Positions 1 through 5,194 of a stretch of DNA of 5,431 bases are shown here, one piece after another. The position numbers were made by a program, and so were the translations under genes. The notes below the pieces were generated by a model. That model saw only the letters and a program-made list of their open reading frames with translations. It had not been told where the DNA came from and made no database searches. Origin of the DNA: an uncultured Oscillospiraceae bacterium (GTDB taxonomy: Bacteria > Bacillota > Clostridia > Oscillospirales > Acutalibacteraceae); assembly GCA_900546895.1 (NCBI GenBank), contig UREO01000211.1:1-5431 (forward strand), in the 5' to 3' direction. Position 1 is the first letter of the stretch; the number at the start of each line of letters is the position of its first letter.

Positions 1-46
1 TACACCGTCTAATTCGTCGGCAGCGTCAGATGTGTATAAGAGACAG
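1..46 (+). other. Illumina Nextera adapter remnant (non-genomic)
   Basis: Bases 1-5 (TACAC) match the 3' end of the Illumina P5 primer. Bases 6-13 (CGTCTAAT) fit an 8-base i5 index, which I recall as Nextera XT S510. Bases 14-27 match the Nextera read-1 overhang, and 28-46 are the 19-base Tn5 mosaic end AGATGTGTATAAGAGACAG. The pieces are in exact library order with no gap, so this is untrimmed library sequence on a contig edge and not a biological transposon end. Genomic sequence starts at 47. A gene caller would open the next gene at an ATG inside the adapter (base 32) and add the artefactual residues MYKRQ. Confidence 0.98.
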
Positions 47-898
47 GTCCAATACACGGGCGACTTTGTCTCTATCCAGACCTCGCTGGAGCAAATCGTC
101 CAATCCCTCAATATCACGCTGGACGGAATCGCTCAGGCCACCGACCAGGTCCGTTCCGGTTCGGAGCAGGTTGCACTGGGCGGACAAAATCTGGCTGAAA
201 ATTCTTCTGAACAGGCTTCCACCACGGAACGTCTGACAAACTCCCTGGAGCTTGTCTCCCGTCATGTCCAGGAAAATGCAGAATATTCCGTTTCCATGCA
301 GAACACGGCTCAGGCGGCTCTGTCGGAAACCGATCAGGGAAATCAGGAAATGCAGAAAATGCTGCAGTCGATGGCAAGCATCGATTCCTCCTCCAAAAAA
401 ATTCAGGGTATTATCCATATGATCGATGACGTTGCTTTGCAGACCAACATTCTGGCGCTGAACGCCGCGGTAGAAGCGTCCCATGCCGGAGAAGCCGGGA
501 AAGGATTCTCGGTTGTGGCCGATGAGGTCCGGCAGCTGGCGACTCGGAGCGCGCAGGCCGCGAAAAGTACGGCTGAATTGATTGAAACCACGATTCAATC
601 GGTCTCCCAGGGGATGCGCAACGCCGAGCAGACTGCCTCCGCGTTCGAAAAAATCGTGGAGCAGACCAACAGTATCAACGCTCTGATTGCTAAAATGTCC
701 GAATCGTTGAACAGTCAGTCCCAAAGAGTTACCGAACTGAACGAGGGAATGCAGCAGATTTCCTACACTACACAGTCCAATTCGGCGACGGCGGAGGAAA
801 GCGCAGCGACCAGCGAGGAGCTTTTAAGCCAAACGCAGCTGCTCAAGGAAATGGTCGCGGAATTTAAAACCGTGAGGCAGACTGAGCAGCAGAATTAA
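47..898 (+). CDS. Methyl-accepting chemotaxis protein, C-terminal signalling part (5'-truncated)
   Basis: This is the cytoplasmic coiled-coil hairpin of a chemoreceptor, which passes ligand signals to CheA through CheW. The visible 283 residues start near the end of what looks like a HAMP domain (about residues 1-25) and run down one helix to the highly conserved tip (about 126-165: DDVALQTNILALNAAVEA, then HAGEAGKGF and VVADEVRQLA), then back up to residue 273. From recall, the region aligns with E. coli Tsr without gaps on either side of the tip, so it fits the 36-heptad class. The periplasmic sensor, membrane helices and true start lie off the contig, so the ligand cannot be guessed. The C-terminus (KTVRQTEQQN) has no NWETF-like CheR/CheB tether. 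One tip position, His146, is usually Arg. The stop codon is TAA at 896-898. The upstream 46 bases are adapter, so no start codon here is real. Confidence 0.96.
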   Translation, partial: VQYTGDFVSIQTSLEQIVQSLNITLDGIAQATDQVRSGSEQVALGGQNLAENSSEQASTTERLTNSLELVSRHVQENAEYSVSMQNTAQAALSETDQGNQEMQKMLQSMASIDSSSKKIQGIIHMIDDVALQTNILALNAAVEASHAGEAGKGFSVVADEVRQLATRSAQAAKSTAELIETTIQSVSQGMRNAEQTASAFEKIVEQTNSINALIAKMSESLNSQSQRVTELNEGMQQISYTTQSNSATAEESAATSEELLSQTQLLKEMVAEFKTVRQTEQQN

Positions 899-913
899 TC
901 ATATAAGAGGATT

Positions 914-972
914 AAAAAAACACCTCAATCGTTATTCAGTACGTCATACTGTCTAATGATTGGGGTGCTTTT
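914..972. terminator. Bidirectional intrinsic terminator between convergent genes
   Basis: CACCTCAATC (921-930) pairs with GATTGGGGTG (958-967), ten pairs with one G-U. A second stem inside the loop pairs CAGTA with TACTG (938-942 and 948-952). The hairpin is preceded by seven A (914-920) and followed by CTTTT (968-972). It can therefore end the chemoreceptor transcript on the plus strand. On the minus strand it gives a U7 tract about 43 bases past the stop of the CFI-box gene. The minus direction looks the stronger because of the longer U tract. Confidence 0.82.
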
Positions 973-1009
973 CAAACACACTGCTGCTTTCCCGTTCTTT
1001 CAATGTCAC

Positions 1010-1915
1010 TCAGCTCAGCCATTTTTGTTCCAGGGCCGCCATCATTTCTTCATATTGCTCCGCGCATTGCCGCGGGTTTCCGTCCTCCAGCGATTCCAGA
1101 CAGGGGGACAGGTAATTTTTCCAGATCCCCCAGTAGACGGCCTGACGGTTGTCCGCCCGGTCAATGCTGCTTACGATTATCGGGGCGAAAAGATAGTATT
1201 CGCCGATTTTGGCTTTGCCCTGCGGCGCAGCCGAAAGCCAGCCGTCGCGGAAGCGGCGGAAAGCGTTCAGCTCCGGACAGTCATCTTCCTTGCCGAGTGA
1301 GGAGCAGACTGCAGTGGTGATAAAGCACAGCTTTTTTCGAAAACCGCTGCTGATGGTATCGTAATCTGATTTTCCGAGCGGATTTTTCGGGTAATGTTCG
1401 TTCCAGATTTTTAAAAAGCTGTCCGCAAGCGCTTCGGCTGAGGGAGTGTGCTGTTCCAGAATCGCGGGTACCGTAAAGGCCACAATCATGTAGCGGTATT
1501 CAAAAAGCCGGGGATCGTTTTCCTTTTTGATTCCGCTTTCTTCAATCTTCTTCTGAAAGCGGTCAAAGAGGACGTTCGCAAAAAATCCCGGCGCTTCGTC
1601 CTTGCCAGCCGCAGCAAGGCAGTATGCTTTTAAAGCGGGGGAAATCAGGCTGTTGTATTTTTCAAACTCGGCGGGATAAATGTTCTGCTTGACGTTTTTA
1701 AACCCGTTTTTCACGAGGAAGCTCTCATCCTTTAAGAGGGAAAAGGCTTCTTCCATCAGTCGTTGATAGTCGCCGTCCGCTGCCGGCCCGGTTTTCGAGA
1801 GCAGCGATTTCACATGAATGGGCTGTGCGCAGTACATGCACACAATATCTTCTGCGTCCTCCGGCAGCTGCAGTTCTTTTTTGCAGTGCGGGCACAGTGC
1901 GGTAAAATAATTCAT
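1010..1915 (-). CDS. Zinc-ribbon and CFI-box domain protein, function unknown
   Basis: This is a 301-residue, apparently cytosolic protein with no signal peptide or membrane segment. Residues 8-29 form a zinc ribbon: CPHC and CMYC separated by 14 residues. The middle (about 45-190) is helical and unrecognised. The C-terminal 100 residues match the clostridial CFI-box type (CFI-box-CTERM of protein databases): CFITTAVC at 197-204, GKEDDC ending at Cys213, ELNAFRRFRDGWL, GEYYLFAPIIVSSID, then YLSPCL with Cys272 and a late Cys284. No biochemical role is known to me for this domain. The gene starts with an ATG that overlaps the stop of the upstream DtxR-family gene as ATGA, with a GGAGGT ribosome site inside that gene, so the two are co-translated. 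A metal- or redox-linked role would fit the cysteines and the partner, but that is inference. The gene ends about 43 bases before the bidirectional terminator. Confidence 0.9.
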   Translation of the reverse strand: MNYFTALCPHCKKELQLPEDAEDIVCMYCAQPIHVKSLLSKTGPAADGDYQRLMEEAFSLLKDESFLVKNGFKNVKQNIYPAEFEKYNSLISPALKAYCLAAAGKDEAPGFFANVLFDRFQKKIEESGIKKENDPRLFEYRYMIVAFTVPAILEQHTPSAEALADSFLKIWNEHYPKNPLGKSDYDTISSGFRKKLCFITTAVCSSLGKEDDCPELNAFRRFRDGWLSAAPQGKAKIGEYYLFAPIIVSSIDRADNRQAVYWGIWKNYLSPCLESLEDGNPRQCAEQYEEMMAALEQKWLS

Positions 1916-2301
1916 TCGGCACCTCCGTCGCGGCTATGCTCCCGCGTATACTGTTTGATGCGGTCGAAGCTTTCCTCGCTGATAATATGCTCAATGCGGC
2001 AGGAGTCCTGCAGCGCGATGTCGCTGCTGACGCCGAGGGTCATTTCCAGAAACTGCGCAATCAGGTTGTGGCGCTCGTACACGGAGCCGGCCTTTGAGCG
2101 CCCCAGCTCCGTAAGGACAAGATTGCCGTTCGGTTCCATGGTAAGGTAGCCTGCCTCTTTTAAGATGCTCATAGCCCGGCTGACGCTTGCCTTGGTAAAA
2201 TCCAGGTGATTGGCAACGTCGATTGAACGGACATATCCGTTTTTATTCTGTAAAATCAGTATGGTTTCAAGATAATTTTCGCCCGATTCCTGTATTTTCA
2301 C
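1912..2301 (-). CDS. DtxR/MntR-family metal-dependent transcriptional repressor
   Basis: A 129-residue regulator of the iron/manganese-responsive DtxR family, in the short two-domain form that lacks the SH3-like domain. A winged helix covers about residues 5-65, with VRSIDVANHLDFTKASVSRAMSILKEAGYL as HTH and recognition region, and a metal-binding dimerisation domain covers 66-120. Likely ligands by alignment with DtxR and MntR are Glu12, His78, Cys101, Glu104 and His105. The Cys-x-x-Glu-His set resembles DtxR (Cys102, Glu105, His106) and not MntR, which has Glu at the first of these. The position that is Asp8 in MntR or Met10 in DtxR is Asn9. The start is GTG at 2301-2299, chosen for its AGGAGG seven bases upstream and the full N-terminal helix. 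Its stop overlaps the CFI-box gene. Iron or manganese sensing cannot be decided from sequence alone. Confidence 0.95.
   Translation of the reverse strand: MKIQESGENYLETILILQNKNGYVRSIDVANHLDFTKASVSRAMSILKEAGYLTMEPNGNLVLTELGRSKAGSVYERHNLIAQFLEMTLGVSSDIALQDSCRIEHIISEESFDRIKQYTREHSRDGGAE
1921..1926 (-). promoter_or_regulatory. Ribosome binding site of the CFI-box gene, inside the DtxR-family gene
   Basis: On the minus strand GGAGGT lies five bases before the ATG at 1915-1913 and inside the last codons of the upstream gene (…GAC GGA GGT GCC GAA TGA). The start and stop share four bases. This fixes the start and indicates translational coupling. Confidence 0.85.
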
Positions 2302-2308
2302 CGGTATA

Positions 2309-2314
2309 CCTCCT
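2309..2314 (-). promoter_or_regulatory. Ribosome binding site supporting the GTG start of the DtxR-family gene
   Basis: On the minus strand AGGAGG is followed by seven bases (TATACCG) and then GTG. No in-frame ATG with comparable spacing exists nearby, so this perfect site decides the unusual start. Confidence 0.85.
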
Positions 2315-2347
2315 AATTGGCGCGAAAATGCGGTTCGTATTTTTCAT

Positions 2348-2376
2348 ATTGTAGCATTGTTCCTCAAAAATGACAA
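2348..2376 (-). promoter_or_regulatory. Promoter of the DtxR-family/CFI-box operon
   Basis: Read on the minus strand, TTGTCA (2376-2371) is separated by exactly 17 bases from TACAAT (2353-2348). Each box matches five of six bases of the vegetative sigma-factor consensus. Transcription would start near 2341, giving a leader of about 40 bases that contains the AGGAGG site. Confidence 0.75.
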
Positions 2377-2382
2377 GCGTTA

Positions 2383-2412
2383 TTGCGATTAGTTCATAAT
2401 TTCCGCTATATT
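2383..2412 (+). promoter_or_regulatory. Candidate promoter of the ABC-F gene
   Basis: TTGCGA (2383-2388) and TATATT (2407-2412) lie 18 bases apart, with four and five matches to consensus. Transcription would begin near 2419, leaving a leader of about 60 AT-rich bases. The -35 box lies only six bases from the -35 box of the divergent promoter. Nearby TAAAAT sequences could serve as alternative -10 boxes but lack a good -35. Confidence 0.45.
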
Positions 2413-2423
2413 TTTCTGAGCGG
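2403..2423. repeat. Inverted repeat overlapping the ABC-F promoter -10 region
   Basis: CCGCT (2403-2407) and AGCGG (2419-2423) form perfect five-base arms separated by 11 bases. The element covers the proposed -10 box and start point of the ABC-F promoter, where a repressor operator would be expected. It does not resemble the known DtxR or MntR box consensus. The arms are short, so chance is possible. Confidence 0.35.
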
Positions 2424-2430
2424 TTATATG

Positions 2431-2446
2431 TTAAAATATTAAAATA
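2431..2446 (+). repeat. Tandem TTAAAATA octamer in the ABC-F leader
   Basis: TTAAAATA occurs twice without a gap (2431-2438, 2439-2446), followed by more AT. It lies in the proposed 5' leader, about 30 bases before the ribosome site. It may only be an AT-rich unstructured leader that helps initiation. Confidence 0.5.
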
Positions 2447-2477
2447 TATACTTTTTTGTTTTCACATTGGAGGAACT

Positions 2478-4076
2478 ATGATTACTGTATCCGATCTTGC
2501 ACTTGGTTTTAACGGCCAAAATCTGTTTACACACGTCAATCTGCTTTTTACTGCCGGGAACTGCTACGGTGTCATCGGGGCGAACGGCGCGGGAAAATCC
2601 ACCTTTCTGAAAATCCTTTCCGGCGAGCTGGAGCCGACGAAGGGCGAGGTTGTCATTGACTCCCGTCTGCGGATGTCCGTACTCAGGCAGGACCACCACG
2701 CCTACGACTCCTATACCGTTTTTGAGACCATCCTGATGGGCAACGCCCGTCTGTACGAAATAATGAAACAAAAGGACGCCGTTTACGAGAAAGAGGACTT
2801 TACCGACGAAGACGGAATCCTCGCCGCGGAGCTGGAAGCGGAATTTGCCGAGCTGAACGGATGGGAGGCCGAAACCGAAGCGGGGAAGCTTCTGCAGGGG
2901 CTTGGCTTGGACAATGCGCTGCTGGATTCCGTAATGGGCACCCTTACGGGAACGGAGAAAGTCCGCGTCCTGCTGGCCCGCGCGCTGTTCGGGCAGCCGG
3001 ATATCATTCTTCTGGACGAGCCTACCAACGACCTTGACAACAAGTCCATCGCTTGGCTGGAAGGCTTTCTGATGGATTATGAGGGAACGGTGATCGTGGT
3101 GTCCCACGACCGCCATTTCCTAAATAACGTCTGTACCCATATCGTAGACATCGATTTTAACAAAATCAGAATGTATGTGGGCAACTACGATTTCTGGTAT
3201 GAGTCCAGCCAGCTGATGCAGCGTGTCATGCGCGACCAGAACAGGAAGGCGGAGGACAAAATCAAGGAACTGCAGAGCTTTATCCAGCGTTTTTCCGCCA
3301 ACAAGTCGAAATCAAAGCAGGCGACTTCCCGGAAGAAGCTGATCGAGAAAATTTCCGTCGAAGAAATGCCCGCGTCTTCGCGCCGGTATCCCTATGTCGG
3401 CTTTACCATGGACCGTGAGCCGGGTAAGGAGATTCTTGAGGTCACGAATCTTTCCAAAACCATTGACGGCGTGAAGGTGCTGAACAACGTCAGCTTCCGT
3501 GTAAACAAGGGAGACAAGATTGCCTTTGTTGGTTCCAATGAAATTGCCAACACCACGCTGTTTAAAATCCTGATGGAGGAGCTGGAACCGGACGAAGGTT
3601 CTTTCAAGTGGGGCGTTTCCATCAGCCGGTCCTATTTTCCCCAGGATAACTCCGCTTATTTCAACGGCTGTGAGGAAAGCATTCTCAAATGGCTGGAGCA
3701 GTATTCCAAAGATACGACGGAAACGTATCTGCGCGGCTTTCTGGGAAAGATGCTCTTTTCCGGCGAGGATGTTTTAAAGCCGGTGAACGTGCTTTCCGGC
3801 GGCGAAAAAGTACGGTGCATGCTTTCGCGCATGATGATGTTCGGCGCCAATGTTCTTGTAGTGGACCAGCCGACCAGTCATTTGGACCTGGAATCCATTA
3901 CCGCCGTGAACAACGGCCTGACGGACTTTAAAGGCGTGGTGCTGTTTGCTTCCCACGACCACCAGTTTGTCCAGACGATTGCGAACCGTGTGATCGAAAT
4001 TACGGAAGAAGGCGTTATTGACCGGGTTTCCACTTATGACGAATATCTGGAAGCACGCGACGGCATCCTCTCTTAA
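2478..4076 (+). CDS. ABC-F family ATPase, YbiT/YkpA type, with one degenerate ATP site
   Basis: A 532-residue cytosolic protein with two ATP-binding domains and no membrane segment. ABC-F proteins act on ribosomes, near the E site, as translation factors or antibiotic-resistance factors. Domain 1 has Walker A GANGAGKST (34-42), Gln71, an arm-like insertion (about 90-145), altered signature LTGTE (156-160), Walker B IILLDE (176-181) and His210. The linker (about 233-310) carries LQSFIQRFSANKSKSKQATSRKK-like text (from 265), typical of YbiT/YkpA and close to their usual 530-540 length, so a housekeeping or stress factor is likelier than a resistance determinant. Domain 2 has altered Walker A GSNEIANTT (352-360, Lys replaced by Asn358), Gln389, intact signature LSGGE (439-443), Walker B VLVVDQ (459-464, Glu replaced by Gln464) and His493. 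The ATG follows GGAGG by four bases. There is no U-tract terminator before the downstream regulator, so the two may be co-transcribed. Confidence 0.95.
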   Translation: MITVSDLALGFNGQNLFTHVNLLFTAGNCYGVIGANGAGKSTFLKILSGELEPTKGEVVIDSRLRMSVLRQDHHAYDSYTVFETILMGNARLYEIMKQKDAVYEKEDFTDEDGILAAELEAEFAELNGWEAETEAGKLLQGLGLDNALLDSVMGTLTGTEKVRVLLARALFGQPDIILLDEPTNDLDNKSIAWLEGFLMDYEGTVIVVSHDRHFLNNVCTHIVDIDFNKIRMYVGNYDFWYESSQLMQRVMRDQNRKAEDKIKELQSFIQRFSANKSKSKQATSRKKLIEKISVEEMPASSRRYPYVGFTMDREPGKEILEVTNLSKTIDGVKVLNNVSFRVNKGDKIAFVGSNEIANTTLFKILMEELEPDEGSFKWGVSISRSYFPQDNSAYFNGCEESILKWLEQYSKDTTETYLRGFLGKMLFSGEDVLKPVNVLSGGEKVRCMLSRMMMFGANVLVVDQPTSHLDLESITAVNNGLTDFKGVVLFASHDHQFVQTIANRVIEITEEGVIDRVSTYDEYLEARDGILS

Positions 4077-4090
4077 ATCTGTCTTGAAAA

Positions 4091-4123
4091 GCCGCGGCGG
4101 ACAAACCCAAAAATCCGCCCGGC
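4091..4123 (+). other. GC-rich hairpin between the ABC-F and RpiR genes
   Basis: GCCG (4091-4094) pairs with CGGC (4120-4123) and GGCGGA (4096-4101) with TCCGCC (4114-4119). This gives ten pairs with a single bulged C at 4095 and a 12-base A/C-rich loop. No T tract follows on the plus strand, so it is not a normal terminator. It could stabilise the upstream message 3' end, reduce read-through, or affect translation of the next gene, whose AAGGGGA ribosome site begins 14 bases later. Confidence 0.6.
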
Positions 4124-4150
4124 CATACCGCTGCGGAAGGGGACGGAAAG

Positions 4151-5017
4151 ATGGCAAGCGGTGACTTTCTTTTAAAAATCAATGCCAGATACAACCTTTT
4201 TACAAAGGCCGAAAAAAAGGTGGCCGACTATGTTCTTCAGGACCCGAAACGGGTCTTGTTCCTGTCCATTACCGGCCTTGCGGAAGCGTGCGGGGTGGGG
4301 GACACCAGCGTGTTCCGGTTCTGCAAAACCATGCAGCTCCAGGGTTATCAGGAGTTTAAAATGCTGCTTTCGCTGAGCATCTCGGAGGATGAGGACAGCA
4401 GCCGGATCGCGTCGATGCTGTCGGGCAGAATCACACAGGAGGACACCCTTGAGGACGTAGCCAAAAAGGTGCTGCAGACCAATATCAACGCGCTGAACGA
4501 AACGTATTCGCTGCTGGATTTTCAGGAGCTGTCCTTAACCGTTGATTATATGATCGGCGCGAAGCAGATTTATTTTTTCGGCGTGGGATCGTCTCTGCTG
4601 ACCGCTCTGGACGCAGTAGACAAATTTGTCCGGATTACGCCGAAGGTCCACAATTACGCCGACGCGCATTTACAGGCAATGGCGGCTTCCATCCTTTCCC
4701 CGGAGGACCTGGCGTTTGTCGTTTCGTATTCCGGTGCCACAAAGGACACCATCCAGGTGGCGCAGCAGGCGAAAAAAGCGGGTGCAAGGGTGGTCTGTAT
4801 CACCCGGTTTGCAAAATCGCCGCTGACCGCGTATTCCGATGTGGTGATCTTGTGCGGTACGAACGAGGGCCCGCTTCAAGGCGGTTCCACGTCGGCCAGA
4901 ATCAGCCAGATGCTCCTGATCGACCTGATCTATATGGAGTATTTCAAACGGACCTATGACGAGAGCAGCGCCAACAAGCAGAAAACCTCCGGTTCCGTTT
5001 TGAAGAAGCTCTATTGA
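4151..5017 (+). CDS. MurR/RpiR-family transcriptional regulator (HTH plus SIS domain)
   Basis: A 288-residue regulator of normal family length. The N-terminal HTH_6 domain (about 1-77) opens with FLLKINARYNLFTKAEKKVADYVL and contains LSITGLAEACGVGDTSVFRFCKTMQLQGYQEFK, typical of RpiR. The C-terminal sugar-isomerase (SIS) fold covers about 125-265, with IYFFGVGSS (140-148), VSYSGATKDT (191-200), CITRFAKSPL and STSARISQM (246-254). These are the phosphosugar-binding loops, so the ligand should be a sugar phosphate or amino-sugar phosphate. No sugar catabolic or transport gene is in the window, so the target is unknown. The start ATG follows AAGGGGA by seven bases. It lies 74 bases after the ABC-F gene with no visible own promoter, and ends just before an intrinsic terminator. 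Confidence 0.95.
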   Translation: MASGDFLLKINARYNLFTKAEKKVADYVLQDPKRVLFLSITGLAEACGVGDTSVFRFCKTMQLQGYQEFKMLLSLSISEDEDSSRIASMLSGRITQEDTLEDVAKKVLQTNINALNETYSLLDFQELSLTVDYMIGAKQIYFFGVGSSLLTALDAVDKFVRITPKVHNYADAHLQAMAASILSPEDLAFVVSYSGATKDTIQVAQQAKKAGARVVCITRFAKSPLTAYSDVVILCGTNEGPLQGGSTSARISQMLLIDLIYMEYFKRTYDESSANKQKTSGSVLKKLY

Positions 5018-5036
5018 ACGGAAGTTCTATTGACAG
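5005..5036 (+). repeat. Imperfect 16-base tandem duplication across the RpiR stop codon
   Basis: Bases 5005-5020 and 5021-5036 are adjacent 16-base units that differ at three positions. The first 13 bases differ only once (GAAGCTCTATTGA against GAAGTTCTATTGA). Unit 1 encodes the last residues and the TGA stop, and unit 2 is non-coding, immediately before the terminator stem. It looks like an old slippage duplication. Confidence 0.75.
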
Positions 5037-5069
5037 AATACCTTCGCAGGGCTGCGAGGGTATTTTTTT
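5037..5069 (+). terminator. Intrinsic terminator after the RpiR-family gene
   Basis: AATACCTTCGCA (5037-5048) pairs with TGCGAGGGTATT (5053-5064), 12 pairs with one G-U, across a GGGC loop. A run of T (5063-5069) begins in the stem end and follows it. This strong Rho-independent terminator closes the ABC-F/RpiR unit and separates it from the MarR gene. Confidence 0.93.
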
Positions 5070-5110
5070 ACCCTTTTTTCAAAATTAACAGCACGTTCAC
5101 AGAATTTTGG

Positions 5111-5139
5111 TTGAAATCCGGCGTCCAAAAAGTTATACT
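5111..5139 (+). promoter_or_regulatory. Promoter of the MarR-family gene
   Basis: TTGAAA (5111-5116) and TATACT (5134-5139) are separated by exactly 17 bases. Each matches five of six consensus positions. The start point would be near 5146, leaving a leader of about 49 bases. It follows a strong terminator, so the MarR gene begins a new transcription unit. Confidence 0.8.
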
Positions 5140-5157
5140 ATGAAAATATCAACAAAT

Positions 5158-5182
5158 GTTTACTATCATGAAAAGTTTACTA
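5158..5182 (+). repeat. Direct repeat GTTTACTA, candidate operator before the MarR gene
   Basis: GTTTACTA occurs at 5158-5165 and 5175-5182, 17 bases apart. A related GTTATACTA lies at 5132-5140 over the -10 box. The palindrome-like AACAAATGTT (5151-5160, four-base arms around two bases) overlaps the first copy. The cluster lies at the likely transcription start and in the leader, where MarR proteins often bind for autoregulation. MarR sites are normally palindromic, so the direct-repeat form makes this tentative. Confidence 0.4.
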
Positions 5183-5194
5183 AGGGTGTGTGAA

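Noticed and set aside
28..46. Tn5/IS50 mosaic end as a genuine mobile-element boundary
   Set aside because: It is preceded by the complete Nextera read-1 overhang, an index and P5 tail, so it comes from library preparation.
26..724. Long open frame (232 codons) on the minus strand
   Set aside because: It lies antisense to the clearly recognisable chemoreceptor, runs into the adapter, and its protein resembles no family I know.
956..1320. Two overlapping plus-strand open frames of 105-114 codons
   Set aside because: They are antisense to the conserved CFI-box domain, have no good ribosome sites, and one starts inside the terminator hairpin.
2324..2345. Inverted repeat GAAAA…TTTTC at the start of the DtxR-family transcript
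   Set aside because: The arms are five AT-rich bases with a 12-base gap, well within chance for this composition. It does not resemble a DtxR or MntR box.
2439..3116. Minus-strand open frame of 225 codons
   Set aside because: It is antisense to ABC-F domain 1 and arises from that gene's codon pattern. It shows no recognisable domain.
3774..4157. Minus-strand open frame of 127 codons
   Set aside because: It is a shadow of ABC-F domain 2 and the gap after it, with no promoter or family similarity seen.
5030..5035. Perfect TTGACA -35 box
   Set aside because: No -10 box lies 16-18 bases downstream. That region is the stem of the RpiR terminator.
5168..5194. In-frame upstream ATG as the MarR start
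   Set aside because: It has no ribosome binding site, whereas the ATG at 5195 is preceded by AAGGGTG at a usable distance.
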